Shown: positions 18,935 to 27,313, numbered from the stretch's first letter. The stretch: 64,000 bases of DNA from Methylobacterium sp. 17Sr1-1 (GCF_003173775.1 NZ_CP029552.1:335001-399000), one strand, 5' to 3'. The notes: generated by a model from the sequence alone, not told the origin. Numbers and translations are program-made.

Positions 18935-20185
18935 TCAGGCCGCGGCGAGCCCGCCCCGCGCCGGGGCCTGCGCGGCGACCTCGCGCAACAGGAGCCCGAA
19001 CAACACGACCAGTACCACCGTCATGCCGCCGAAGCCCAAGATCTGGGCCTGCATCGTCAGGGTGGGGCTGAGCCAGGCGAGGATCATGACGAGGTCCGGC
19101 TGCGCGTCCGGCTCTGCCGCCGAGATCCGCCACACCAGCACGGCGGCGACCAGGGTCAGGTCGTAGTTGAAGGCGTAAGGGGTCAGGAGCGGGACGGCGA
19201 CCGCGATCACGCCGGCGCGCTGCAGCGGGTCGCGGGAGCGGCGCACGGCCCAGACCGTCGCCGCCAGGACCGGGACGGCCACGAGGATCTGCAGGCCCCA
19301 GGCCGTCCCCATCGACAGCCCGAAGGTGCGCGCGCCTGCGAAGACCGATGTCATCATGTACGCGAAGAACCCGTCGAAGGACGCGAGTACGCCGTAGGAG
19401 TAGGCGCTCGTCTGGCCGAGCGTGTGCCGCCAGGCATCAGCCCCGAAGGCCAGGAGCGAGGCGCCCACGAGGGCGAGCGTGGTGCCCACGGCCGCCGCGA
19501 TGGTCCGCCACGCCCCGAGGGCGATCAGGACCGGCGGCAGCACGAGGCCGAGCTGCGGCTTGCAGGTGAGCAGGCCGAACAGGATGCCGGCGAGGACCGG
19601 TCGGCGCTCCAGGGCCAGCACGCCGCTCAGCAGCAGGGTGGCCGTGAGGAAGCCGTTCTGGCCGCCGGCGGCGTTGACGAGGCAGGCCGGCGCCAGAGCG
19701 AGGAGGAGGAGCGCGCGCAGGCGTCGCCCAGGTGGGACCTGGCTTAAGGTCATCCTCGCGAAGGCGGCGAACAGCCCGACCGTCCAAACCGCGAGCGCCG
19801 CGAAGTAGGGCATCCATGCCAACGGGACGAGCAGCAGCAGCGTGGAGGGTGGGTAGCTCCAGTTGTGGAAGGGCAGCGGTGTGCCGAAGAGCGCGCCGAT
19901 CGCCGCGTGATAGGCCCCGAAGTCGAACAGGATGTCGCTCTGCCCCGAGAGGGCGAGCCGGCCCCCGGCCCAGGCGTTGATGAAGTCCCGCCCGATCGGG
20001 TGGCCGGTCACGTCGAGACCGCCGCCGGCCGGGCGGTAGTAGCGCACGAGGATGGGCAGCGCGCTCAGGACGCCGAGGAACATCAGCATCGTGCTCGGTA
20101 GGATCAGGTTTCGCCGGGCGTGTTCCAGGGGCATCGCGTTGATCTTTCCGTCGGAGCCGGCCCATGCCACCGCTCGGGCAGGCAT
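18935..20185 (-). CDS. Polytopic membrane protein of the GT87/DUF2029 glycosyltransferase type
   Basis: 416 residues with about nine to ten hydrophobic helices. The pattern of the first periplasmic loop (DVTGHPIGRDFINAWAGGRLALSG, then a HNWSYPPSTLLLLVPLAWMPY block with SYPP) is typical of DUF2029/GT87 proteins. These use polyprenyl-phosphate sugars on the outer face of the membrane, as in mycobacterial mannosyltransferases. The acidic residue in GRDF is a likely catalytic base by analogy. The GTG/ATG choice is uncertain: 20185 has GAGGGGG close upstream, while an ATG at 20134 leaves a neat basic N-terminus before the first helix. It is probably a single gene. Confidence 0.75.
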   Translation of the reverse strand: MPARAVAWAGSDGKINAMPLEHARRNLILPSTMLMFLGVLSALPILVRYYRPAGGGLDVTGHPIGRDFINAWAGGRLALSGQSDILFDFGAYHAAIGALFGTPLPFHNWSYPPSTLLLLVPLAWMPYFAALAVWTVGLFAAFARMTLSQVPPGRRLRALLLLALAPACLVNAAGGQNGFLTATLLLSGVLALERRPVLAGILFGLLTCKPQLGLVLPPVLIALGAWRTIAAAVGTTLALVGASLLAFGADAWRHTLGQTSAYSYGVLASFDGFFAYMMTSVFAGARTFGLSMGTAWGLQILVAVPVLAATVWAVRRSRDPLQRAGVIAVAVPLLTPYAFNYDLTLVAAVLVWRISAAEPDAQPDLVMILAWLSPTLTMQAQILGFGGMTVVLVVLFGLLLREVAAQAPARGGLAAA

Positions 20186-20318
20186 GCCCCCTCACGTGAT
20201 GCGCACTGTATCCGGGCGACTCGATGCTTCGCTGCCCGGCCGGGGCAGCGCGCCCGCGTCCCTGCTCCCGGACGAAAAGGTAGAAATCGCCGCTTAACGG
20301 CGGGTTTCGCCACCCCCG

Positions 20319-21689
20319 TCAGGCCGGCACCCGCACCGTCGCCCTGAGGCCCCCGAGCGGCGAATCGTGCAGCGCCACATCGCCGCCATGCGCGCGCGCG
20401 ATGTCGAGGGCGATGGCGAGGCCGAGGCCCGAGCCGCCGGCATCCTGGCGGGCGTCGTCGAGGCGCACGAAGGGCTTGAACACCTCCTCGCGCAATTCGG
20501 GCGGGATGCCGGGCCCGTCGTCGTCGATCGAGACGGCGAGCCAGCGCGCCTCCTGGCGGGCGGTGATCGCGATGGTGTCGCCGTAGCGGGCGGCGTTGGA
20601 GGCGAGGTTGAACAGGCAGCGCCGGAACGCGTCGGGCCGGACCGTCACGGTCGACTGGCCCTCCAGCGTCACCTCCGAGACGTGGCCGCCGAGACGCTCG
20701 ACGTCGGTGCGCACATCCTCGAGCAGCGCCCTGAGGTCGATGGCCGCGGCCGGCTCGCCGGAATCGCCCTTCGCGAAGGCGAGGTAGGCCTCCAGCATCC
20801 GGCTCATCTCGTCGACGTCGCGCTGCAGGTCGTCGATCTCGGGCGTCTGCGGCAGCAGCACGAGCGAGAGCCGGAACCGGGTGATGATGGTGCGCAGGTC
20901 GTGGCTCACCCCGTTGAGCATCGTGGTGCGCTGCTCCATCGCCCGCTCGATGCGCCGCTTCATCTCGATGAAGGCGTGGCCGGCCTTGCGCACCTCGCGG
21001 GCGCCGCGGGGGCGGAAATCGAGCTCGCGGCCCTTGCCGAAGCTCTCGGCGACGTCGGCGAGGCGCAGGATCGGCCGGATCTGGTTGCGTAAGAAAAGGA
21101 TCGCGACGCCGAGCAGCACCATCGACGAGCCGCCCATCCAGAGCAGGAAGATGTGCGAGTTCGAGGCGTAGGCCTGGCTGCGCCGGGCGATCACCCGCAT
21201 CACCCCGCCGGGGATCTCGACCCGGATCTCGATCAGGCTGGAGCGGCCGACCGTGTCGATCCAGAACGGCCGGGCGATCTGGCGGCGCAGCTCATCCGTC
21301 AAGGCCTCGTCGAGGAGCGAGAAGAACGGCCGCGGGCCCGGCGCCGGCAGGGCGGCGCCCTCCAGGACGTCGACGTCGAGGTTCAGCCGCTCGCTGGCGA
21401 TCCGCTCCAGGGTCTCGGAGCCCTTGGCCTGGGGATAGCTCTCGTAGATGTCGATCAGGGCCGCCACGTCGGCGGTGACGGCGGCCGAGAGGCGCCGCGT
21501 CACCAGCTGCCAGTGCCGCTCCATGAAGGTGTAGGCGATCACCGATTGCAGCAGCACCATCGGGGCGATGATGATGATGAGCGAGCGGGCGTACAGCCCC
21601 TTCGGCAGCCGGTCGCCGATCAGGCGGCCGAGCCGGCGCCAGGCCCGCCGGGGCGTCGGCAGCGTCCCGGCGAGGGTCGGGCCGGCCAT
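20319..21689 (-). CDS. EnvZ-like sensor histidine kinase
   Basis: 456 residues: membrane helices at about 36-54 and 180-200 around a periplasmic sensor loop, a HAMP linker, a HisKA H-box with phosphoacceptor H263 (NGVSHDLRTIITRFRL), and a HATPase domain with N box (CLFNLASNAARYG), DDDGPGIP and GGSGLGLAIA. It phosphorylates the response regulator encoded directly upstream, only five bases away. The three-gene set MarR / OmpR-type regulator / kinase resembles petP-petR-type loci of alphaproteobacteria. The start is the ATG at 21689. Confidence 0.9.
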   Translation of the reverse strand: MAGPTLAGTLPTPRRAWRRLGRLIGDRLPKGLYARSLIIIIAPMVLLQSVIAYTFMERHWQLVTRRLSAAVTADVAALIDIYESYPQAKGSETLERIASERLNLDVDVLEGAALPAPGPRPFFSLLDEALTDELRRQIARPFWIDTVGRSSLIEIRVEIPGGVMRVIARRSQAYASNSHIFLLWMGGSSMVLLGVAILFLRNQIRPILRLADVAESFGKGRELDFRPRGAREVRKAGHAFIEMKRRIERAMEQRTTMLNGVSHDLRTIITRFRLSLVLLPQTPEIDDLQRDVDEMSRMLEAYLAFAKGDSGEPAAAIDLRALLEDVRTDVERLGGHVSEVTLEGQSTVTVRPDAFRRCLFNLASNAARYGDTIAITARQEARWLAVSIDDDGPGIPPELREEVFKPFVRLDDARQDAGGSGLGLAIALDIARAHGGDVALHDSPLGGLRATVRVPA

Positions 21690-21694
21690 CGCGC

Positions 21695-22426
21695 CTAGTC
21701 CAGGACCAGGCGGTAGCCGACGCCGCGCACGGTCTGCACGTAGCGGGGGTTCGCCGGGTCGTCCTCGATGCGCCGGCGCAGGCGGTTCATCTGCACGTCG
21801 ACGGTGCGCTCGTTGGCGGCGCCGTTGGTGCCGGTCAGCGCCTCGCGCTCGACGTTGGCGCCGCGGGCCAGCGCCAGGATGGTCAGGATCTCGCGCTCGC
21901 GCTCGGAGAGGCGGATCGCCTCCTCGTCGCGGGTCAGCTCGCCGCGCTCGATGCGGAACTGGAACGGCCCGAAGCGCACCGCGTCGAGGGGGGCGGCCGT
22001 GCCGTCGGCCGGCCCCCGGGCGCTGCGGCGCAGGATGTTGTTGAGGCGCAGGATCAGTTCCCGCGGCTCGAAGGGTTTTGGGAGATAATCGTCGGCGCCG
22101 ATCTCGAGCCCCGTCACCCGGTCGTTCGGGTTCGAGCGGGCGGTGAGCATCAGGATCGGCACCTGCGAGGTCAGGCGGATCTGGCGGGCATAGTCGAAGC
22201 CGGTCTCGCCCGGCATCATCACGTCGAGCACCACCGCGTCGAAGACGAGGCTGCGGCCCCGCGCCCGCGCCTCGGCGGCGCTGGCGGCCGCGGTCACCCG
22301 GTAGCCGTTCTCGCCGAGGAAGCGGGCGAGCAGGTCGCGCAGGCGGCGGTCGTCGTCGACCACCAGGATGTGGGGGGCGTGGTCGGGCAGCTCGGCCCGG
22401 ACGCTGAGGGCGGGGCCGGCGCTCAC
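21695..22426 (-). CDS. OmpR/PetR-type response regulator
   Basis: 243 residues from a GTG at 22426 that overlaps the upstream MarR stop (GTGA). The receiver domain has the acidic pocket in ILVVDDD and the phosphoacceptor D68 (VVLDVMMPGE), then T and K residues in MLTAR and YLPKPFEP. The C-terminal OmpR winged helix ends in DVQMNRLRRRIEDDPANPRYVQTVRGVGYRL. It is a DNA-binding partner of the following kinase. The open frame runs far upstream of the GTG in antisense-like sequence, which is not coding in this frame. Confidence 0.92.
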   Translation of the reverse strand: MSAGPALSVRAELPDHAPHILVVDDDRRLRDLLARFLGENGYRVTAAASAAEARARGRSLVFDAVVLDVMMPGETGFDYARQIRLTSQVPILMLTARSNPNDRVTGLEIGADDYLPKPFEPRELILRLNNILRRSARGPADGTAAPLDAVRFGPFQFRIERGELTRDEEAIRLSEREREILTILALARGANVEREALTGTNGAANERTVDVQMNRLRRRIEDDPANPRYVQTVRGVGYRLVLD

Positions 22427-23103
22427 GAACGGGCCTCGCCCTCGGCCGCGGCAATCTCGGCCGCGGAGTCGCCGCCGACGATGAGCCGGCGCACCGCCGC
22501 GCGCTCCTCCGGCTCGATCATCGCGAGCAGGAACCGGCTCGCCGGCTCGCGCAAGCCCGGGCCGGCCTCCTCCAGCGCTCGGCGGACCCGTCGGCCCTGG
22601 ACGCCGGCGAGGCGATGGGCGAGCTGCCGGCCCTGCGGCGTGCAGGTGAGGAGGCGGTGGCGGCGGTCGCTCGTGCCCGTCCGCTGCGCGATGTAGCCCT
22701 GCTCGATCAATTCCTTCAGCACCCGGTTCAGGCTCTGCTTGGTGATCCGCAGGATATCCAGGAGTTCGGCGATGGTGAGGCCGGGATGGCGGTCGACGAA
22801 GTGCAGCACCCGGTGGTGGGCGCGGCCGAAGCCGTACTCGGCGAGGATCCGGTCCGGATCGGCGACGAAGTCGCGATAGGCGAAGAACAGGAGCTCGATC
22901 AGGTCGTAGGCCGGGGCCTCGCCGGTGCCGGAGAGATCGTCTCCGGAGAGGTCCTGCCCCGAGAGGTCTTGCCCCGAGAGGTCTTGCCCCGAGAGGTCTT
23001 GCGCGGGCGCGTCCGGGGAGTAGCCTACCTCCGGCAGGTCCTCGTTGGCGGCGTCCGGGATGGGGGCCGGACAGGTCCGGGCGGCCTGGGTCACGGGTCG
23101 CAC
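22423..23103 (-). CDS. MarR family regulator with an N-terminal DLSGQ repeat
   Basis: 226 residues. The MarR winged helix occupies about 65-200 (LLFFAYRDFVADPDRILAEYGFGRAHHRVLHFV ... RITKQSLNRVLKELIEQGYI). It heads the operon with the response regulator and kinase, like PetP in Rhodobacter. The first about 60 residues are unusual: QDLSG occurs four times in a row, then DDLSG, from a 15-base tandem repeat at about 22930-22999. No start codon lies between the repeat and the MarR domain, so the repeat is probably translated. The GTG at 23103 is the best available start, with uncertain ribosome binding. A perfect palindrome lies about 39 bases upstream. Confidence 0.82.
   Translation of the reverse strand: MRPVTQAARTCPAPIPDAANEDLPEVGYSPDAPAQDLSGQDLSGQDLSGQDLSGDDLSGTGEAPAYDLIELLFFAYRDFVADPDRILAEYGFGRAHHRVLHFVDRHPGLTIAELLDILRITKQSLNRVLKELIEQGYIAQRTGTSDRRHRLLTCTPQGRQLAHRLAGVQGRRVRRALEEAGPGLREPASRFLLAMIEPEERAAVRRLIVGGDSAAEIAAAEGEARS
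22930..22999. repeat. 15-base tandem repeat inside the MarR gene
   Basis: Units such as GAGAGGTCTTGCCCC repeat about four times with few changes. The period is a multiple of three, so the reading frame is kept and copy-number change would add or remove the peptide QDLSG. Confidence 0.9.
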
Positions 23104-23141
23104 CTCTTCGCGGAAGCGGGGCTTCGCGGGCCCTCGTCATT

Positions 23142-23162
23142 TATGTCAGTCTTGTTGACATA
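23142..23162. promoter_or_regulatory. Perfect palindrome between marR and ilvE, candidate MarR operator
   Basis: TATGTCA (23142-23148) and TGACATA (23156-23162) are perfect inverted halves with a seven-base spacer. It sits in the A+T-richer centre of the divergent intergenic region, 38 bases from the MarR GTG. The size and symmetry suit a dimeric winged-helix protein such as the MarR-type product next door, acting on itself and possibly on ilvE. Function is inferred. Confidence 0.55.
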
Positions 23163-23200
23163 TCTCAGCCCCATTGATACCCGTCAACCCCGCCGGCGAA

Positions 23201-23269
23201 ACGAACGTACGCCCCGCGCCCCGCTCAAGCACGAACGTTGCGCGAGAACCAGCCAGGCGGAAACGAACG
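23201..23269 (+). promoter_or_regulatory. Three direct copies of ACGAACG upstream of ilvE
   Basis: ACGAACGT at 23201, ACGAACGT at 23231 and ACGAACGC at 23263, spaced 30 and 32 bases, close to three helical turns each, so all would face the same side of DNA. The last copy ends 18 bases before the ilvE start. They could bind a regulator or be chance; I know no named motif for them. Confidence 0.35.
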
Positions 23270-23287
23270 CATACGAGGATCATCGTC

Positions 23288-24175
23288 ATGTCCGTCATTC
23301 CCTTCGACCAGCGTGAAGGCCACATCTGGGTCGACGGCCGCATGGTGCCGTGGGCGGACGCGAAGATTCACGTACTCAGCCACGGCCTGCACTACGGCTC
23401 CAGCGTGTTCGAGGGCGAGCGCGCCTATGGCGGCGAGATCTTCAAGTGCACCGAGCATTCGCAGCGCCTGCGCCGCTCGGCCGAGCTCCTCGACTTCGAG
23501 GTCCCGTACACGGTCGCCGAGATCGACGCCGCCAAGCGGCTGGTGCTGAAGGAGAGCGGTCTCCAGGACGCCTATCTCCGCCCGGTCGCCTGGCGCGGCT
23601 CGGAGATGATGGGCGTGTCGGCGCAACACAACACCATCCACCTCGCCATCGCGGCGTGGGAGTGGCCGAGCTACTTCGACCCGGCGACCAAGATGAAGGG
23701 CATTCGGCTCGACCTCGCCGATTACCGCCGGCCCGATCCGCGCACCGCGCCGTCGGCCTCGAAGGCGGCGGGCCTGTACATGATCTGCACGATCTCCAAG
23801 CACCGGGCCGAGAACAAGGGCTACGCCGACGCCCTGATGCTCGACTGGGAGGACAACGTCGCCGAGTGCACCGGCGCCAACGTGTTCTTCATCCAGGATG
23901 GGGTGATCCACACCCCGACCGCCGACCGCTTCCTCAACGGCATCACCCGCCAGACCGTGATCGACTTGGCGAAGCGCCGCGGCTACGAGGTGGTCGAGCG
24001 GCGCATCCGTCCCGAGGAGATGGCGGGCTTCACCGAGTGCTTCATCACCGGCTCGGCCGCCGAGGTCACCCCGGTCTCGGAGATCGCCCAGTACCGCTTC
24101 ACCCCGGCCGCGATGACCAAGACCCTGATGGACGACTACAGCGCCGAGGTGCAGCCGCGGGCCAAGGCGGCCTGA
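23288..24175 (+). CDS. ilvE: Branched-chain amino acid aminotransferase
   Basis: 295 residues, the standard length for this class IV PLP enzyme. The start is the ATG at 23288, behind GAGGATC. Recognisable blocks are HGLHYGSSVFEGERAY, the PLP-binding lysine K159 in APSASKAAG, the EC-T-GANVFF stretch and GSAAEVTPV near the C-terminus. It makes or breaks down Leu, Ile and Val by exchange of the amino group with 2-oxoglutarate. It is a single-gene unit closed by a strong hairpin at 24226. Confidence 0.95.
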   Translation: MSVIPFDQREGHIWVDGRMVPWADAKIHVLSHGLHYGSSVFEGERAYGGEIFKCTEHSQRLRRSAELLDFEVPYTVAEIDAAKRLVLKESGLQDAYLRPVAWRGSEMMGVSAQHNTIHLAIAAWEWPSYFDPATKMKGIRLDLADYRRPDPRTAPSASKAAGLYMICTISKHRAENKGYADALMLDWEDNVAECTGANVFFIQDGVIHTPTADRFLNGITRQTVIDLAKRRGYEVVERRIRPEEMAGFTECFITGSAAEVTPVSEIAQYRFTPAAMTKTLMDDYSAEVQPRAKAA

Positions 24176-24225
24176 ACGGAGGCCGCCTGAACGGGCGCCC
24201 GAGCCTCCATCGCGTCAACGAGAAG

Positions 24226-24257
24226 AAGGCCCCGGGCGGGAGACCGCCCGGGGCCTT
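24226..24257 (+). terminator. Strong hairpin after ilvE
   Basis: AAGGCCCCGGGCGG (24226-24239) and CCGCCCGGGGCCTT (24244-24257) form a perfect 14-bp stem with a GAGA loop, about 50 bases after the ilvE stop. No T tract follows, but the stem stability and position make it a very likely transcription terminator. Confidence 0.8.
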
Positions 24258-24397
24258 CGCGTCTCCCGGTCCCGGTTCGTCGGTCCCGGTCGCGGGTTTT
24301 GCGGGGACAAGCCGCGCCTGCGGCGCTCGGACCGGGAACGCGGGCCGGGGCTTCCCCGTTGTCTGGCTGGAACATTCAGAGAACACGGGCAGACCTC

Positions 24398-24664
24398 ATG
24401 ACCGCCAAGACCCACACCAAGCAGGCCGAGACCGAGCACCGCGAGACCGAGAACCCGAAGCAGGATCCGAAGGACACCTCGAACCGCATCAAGGATCCGA
24501 AGGACTGGACCACCGGATCCGAGCCGATGACCGGGGCGCAGGCCTCCTACCTCAAGACCCTGGCCGAGCAGGCCAAGGACGAGGACGCCTACGATCCCGA
24601 CCTCGACAAGGCCGAGGCCTCGCAGCGGATCGACGCCCTGCGCAAGGAGACCGGCAAGGCCTGA
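24398..24664 (+). CDS. DUF3072 protein
   Basis: 88 residues from the ATG at 24398. The N-terminal third is very hydrophilic (KTHTKQAETEHRETENPKQD). The C-terminal part DPKDWTTGSEPMTGAQASYLKTLAEQA ... LDKAEASQRIDALR is the DUF3072 domain, a short helical unit found in many Hyphomicrobiales, sometimes next to stress genes. The function is not established. It is a single gene with its own hairpin terminator at 24718. Confidence 0.88.
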   Translation: MTAKTHTKQAETEHRETENPKQDPKDTSNRIKDPKDWTTGSEPMTGAQASYLKTLAEQAKDEDAYDPDLDKAEASQRIDALRKETGKA

Positions 24665-24717
24665 GGCGGCCCGCGTCCCGCGGCGCGGGACACGGTGTCG
24701 TCCGAGGATGCAAGCGA

Positions 24718-24751
24718 GGCGCCGCTCCCTCTCCGCGAAGGGAGCGGCGCC
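24718..24751 (+). terminator. Hairpin after the DUF3072 gene
   Basis: GGCGCCGCTCCCT (24718-24730) and AGGGAGCGGCGCC (24739-24751) form a perfect 13-bp stem with an 8-base loop, followed by ACTTCT. It lies about 55 bases past the stop codon. Confidence 0.75.
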
Positions 24752-24925
24752 ACTTCTCGTGCGTCGGGCAGCCCCGCGCGGCGCGGAACGACCGGCGCGA
24801 CCCCGAAGTCCTGCTTTACCCTGCGTTAGAAAATGGAGATCGCGGGGTCGGATTAGCCGCTCGGATTAACGCTCGGTGAGGGGGTCTCGCCTATTGTCCA
24901 GCGCGGCGGACCGGGAGAACTCGAC

Positions 24926-25120
24926 GTGCGTGGCAGATCGCGGGTGACGGAGGCGCTTCGCCGCTTCCGGCGTGAGCAATCCGGCGCGACAGCGATCGAG
25001 TACGCGCTCATCGCGACCTTGATCTTCCTCGCGCTGACGAGCGCGCTCGCCGTCTACGGCAGCACGGCCGGCGGCCTCTACAGCAACCTGAGCAACAAGG
25101 TCGGTACCGCGCTGCGCTGA
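24926..25120 (+). CDS. Flp-type (type IVb) pilin
   Basis: 64 residues from a GTG at 24926 behind GGGAGAA. The sequence has a short basic leader, the prepilin-peptidase site QSG-ATAIEYALIATLIFLAL with the conserved E five residues after cleavage, and a single hydrophobic helix, all diagnostic of Flp/Fap pilins. Such subunits form thin adhesive pili once processed by CpaA. No cpa/tad assembly genes lie in the window, so this copy is an orphan that would depend on machinery encoded elsewhere. Confidence 0.9.
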   Translation: MRGRSRVTEALRRFRREQSGATAIEYALIATLIFLALTSALAVYGSTAGGLYSNLSNKVGTALR

Positions 25121-25139
25121 AGTCCGTAGCTTCCGCCCG

Positions 25140-26030
25140 TCACTCCGCCGCCAGCCCGAGATTGTCCAGGCATTGCCGGATCTGCCCGGCCAGGATGTCG
25201 GTGAGCGGGTTGGGCTCGCCGGAGCGGTGGCGCATCAGGCCGATGCGGCAGGCCGGCAGGGCGGCGAACCCGTCCTGCGGCCCGAGCACCCGCATGCCAG
25301 GACGCAGCGCGCTCTCGGGCAGCACCGAGACAGCGAGCCCTGCCAGCACCGCGGCGCCGACCGCGGTCGAGTTCCAGCTGACGAACAGGATGCGGCTCTG
25401 CCGGCCCCCGCGCTCCAGCGCCTCGATGGCGGCCCGGCGCCAGTTGCAATCCGGCCGCCCGAGGGCGAGGGGCACCGGCTCCTCGCCATGGACGGCGTGG
25501 CGGCTCGACGTCACCCAGAGCAGCGCCTCGGTGCGGACCGTCTCGATGTTGCGCCGGCCCCTATCCTTCGTGGAACCTTTGGCCTCGGTGACGATGGCGA
25601 GGTCGATGTCGCCGTCGGCGATCCGCGCAGCCAGCATGTCGGTGGGCTCGCACACCACCGTCACCTCGGCCCGCGGATGGGTCCGGGCGAAGCGCGCGAG
25701 GATCTCCGGCAGGTAGCGGTCGGCATAGTCGTCCGGCAGGCCGAGGCGCACCCGGCCGGCGAGGTCGCCCTCGTCGAAGGTCGCCAGGCACTCGGTCTGC
25801 AGGCGCACGATGCGCCGGGCGTAGTCCAGCAGGCGCTCGCCGTCGTCGGTCAGCCGCACGCCACGGCCGGCCTTGGCGAAGATCTCGCGCCCGACCCGCT
25901 CCTCGAGCCGCTTCATCTGCATCGAGACGGCGGACTGGGTCTTGTTCACCGCCTCCGCCGCGCGGGTGAACGACCCACTCTCGGCGATCGCCACCAGGGT
26001 CCGGAGCTGGTCGATGTCGAGGGGATGCAC
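25140..26030 (-). CDS. LysR family transcription regulator
   Basis: 296 residues with a LysR helix-turn-helix at about 5-64 (LDIDQLRTLVAIAESGSFTRAAEAVNKTQSAVSMQMKRLEERVG) and a periplasmic-binding-protein-like ligand domain. The sequence is of the LrhA/HexA-like type. It is divergent from a DUF1127 gene with a small perfect palindrome (26069-26081) in between, a normal LysR layout in which the regulator controls itself and its neighbour. The ligand is unknown. Confidence 0.9.
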   Translation of the reverse strand: MHPLDIDQLRTLVAIAESGSFTRAAEAVNKTQSAVSMQMKRLEERVGREIFAKAGRGVRLTDDGERLLDYARRIVRLQTECLATFDEGDLAGRVRLGLPDDYADRYLPEILARFARTHPRAEVTVVCEPTDMLAARIADGDIDLAIVTEAKGSTKDRGRRNIETVRTEALLWVTSSRHAVHGEEPVPLALGRPDCNWRRAAIEALERGGRQSRILFVSWNSTAVGAAVLAGLAVSVLPESALRPGMRVLGPQDGFAALPACRIGLMRHRSGEPNPLTDILAGQIRQCLDNLGLAAE

Positions 26031-26068
26031 CGGATCGCTCCGTCATCGATGCCTGCATCAATCCGCGT

Positions 26069-26081
26069 GATGTGACACATC
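26069..26081. promoter_or_regulatory. Short palindrome GATGTG-A-CACATC upstream of the LysR gene
   Basis: A perfect 6+6 inverted repeat 39 bases upstream of the LysR start codon and within the intergenic region shared with the DUF1127 gene. It could be an operator for the LysR protein; there is no direct proof in the sequence. Confidence 0.4.
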
Positions 26082-26224
26082 TCAATCATTCGCTCAACGC
26101 ATCGACCGAGCTGGGCTATGACGGTGGGGCGGATGAGCACGGCCGGCCCGGGACGAGGCCCAGGATCAGGCCCAGGATCAGGCCCATGACGAGGTATGCC
26201 GAGACGCTCCCGCCGGAGACCACG

Positions 26225-26557
26225 ATGACGATCAGTTTCGCCCCCCTCTTCGGTGTCCTCTCGCTGGCGCTCGGCGCCGGTCGCAAGGCCGCGCAGATCG
26301 TGGCCCGGATCGTCACCCTGTGGATCCACCGCCGGGCCGTCTACCGCCTCGCCGAACTCGACGACCGGGGGCTGAAAGACATCGGCCTCACCCGCAACGA
26401 CGTGCTGGGCGTGCTCGACCTGCCGTTCGCGCAGGACCCGACCGTGCCCCTGGTGCATCGACGCCGCGCGCGGCGCCAGCCCCCGCCGCCGGTCGTGACC
26501 GTGCGGCTCGCCGCCCGGGACGGGCGCACGGTGGAGGGGCGGGCGCGGGAGGCTTGA
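26225..26557 (+). CDS. DUF1127 protein
   Basis: 110 residues from the ATG at 26225, chosen for GGAGA seven bases upstream; in-frame ATGs at 26186 and 26072 precede it, and a duplicated 12-mer (CAGGATCAGGCC, 26161-26184) lies in that upstream part. The DUF1127 helix pair is IHRRAVYRLAELDDRGLKDIGLTRNDVLGVL. Small Arg-rich DUF1127 proteins in alphaproteobacteria have been linked to RNA turnover and phosphate or stress physiology. This one has an extra Arg/Pro-rich tail after the domain. It is divergent from the LysR gene, which probably controls it. Confidence 0.82.
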   Translation: MTISFAPLFGVLSLALGAGRKAAQIVARIVTLWIHRRAVYRLAELDDRGLKDIGLTRNDVLGVLDLPFAQDPTVPLVHRRRARRQPPPPVVTVRLAARDGRTVEGRAREA

Positions 26558-26929
26558 GTCGCCTCCTCCGACCGGATGTCTTCGAGAGATGTGGCGCGGG
26601 ATTCCTCTTCCTCCGCGGAGAGATGGTGTCCCGTGGCCGTTTCGATGGGCGCTACGAGGATTGACACCCTCGATGTCATCCCGGGGCCGCTCAAGCGGAA
26701 CCCGGGATGACACCGAGGATGGCAGGACTGTCGAGTGAATCGAGCCATCCTCGACAGTGGGGCTGCTGCGGGGGGAGACGCCGGCCTTGAAGCGCGGCCT
26801 GCAAGCGGAAGCTCGGCATGGGGAGGTCGGGTCGCTCCGGTCGTAATAATTCGATAGATTTGATTGCATTTAAAGGATCCCGGCGGAGCTGTCGGGAAGA
26901 CGCTCCACCACGGTAGAGGCGAGTTCTTT
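26558..26929. other. Intergenic region with hairpins
   Basis: About 370 bases. It holds the palindrome at 26674-26712 and directly after it a second inverted pair, GAGGATGGC ... GCCATCCTC (about 26716-26752). Past 26800 base composition drops in GC. No coding-like frame is visible. Confidence 0.6.
26674..26712. repeat. Palindromic repeat, GTCATCCCGGG type
   Basis: TGTCATCCCGGG (26674-26685) pairs with CCCGGGATGACA (26701-26712) around a GC-rich loop containing CCGCTCAAGCGG. Similar units occur at 40640-40791 and 51144-51185, so this is a dispersed intergenic family. Confidence 0.85.
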
Positions 26930-27313
26930 GTGCGTATCGTTCTTATTCTATTTGCGCTATTTGCCGCGTCGTCCGCCGCGAGTGCAGCCTCGATCCCATA
27001 TATCGATCAAGGTTGGTTCGCCCCAACGCGGGCCGAGTGCGCGGCTTTCAAGAGGGACTGGGTCGGTCTCCTGAACGATCGAAACCACCGTTACCTCCTC
27101 GTGGAGGCGGGTGGCTCTGTCGGGTCGCAGGAGGTTGCGATGCTGATCGGGCAGCGCGGCAAGATCTTTAAGGTCCAAGATGCAGCCGACCCGACCATGT
27201 TCAATGAGCTTGCGCTTCTACGCAATGGCAATGTGAGCGTCCGATACGTCGGCGGAGACGATCCAATCCGATATGTGCGCTGCACTGGCCCGGATGGGCG
27301 GAGCACCCGATGA
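26930..27313 (+). CDS. Small secreted protein of unknown function
   Basis: 127 residues from a GTG at 26930 (GAGG ten bases upstream), which places a signal peptide (RIVLILFALFAASSAASA) at the very N-terminus; the open frame extends further upstream without support. The mature part has two cysteines, APTRAECAAFKRDW and RYVRCTGPDG, that could form one disulfide. Codon use is less GC-biased than in flanking genes. I recognise no domain. It is the first of three similar small exported proteins between 26.9 and 28.7 kb. Confidence 0.65.
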   Translation: MRIVLILFALFAASSAASAASIPYIDQGWFAPTRAECAAFKRDWVGLLNDRNHRYLLVEAGGSVGSQEVAMLIGQRGKIFKVQDAADPTMFNELALLRNGNVSVRYVGGDDPIRYVRCTGPDGRSTR

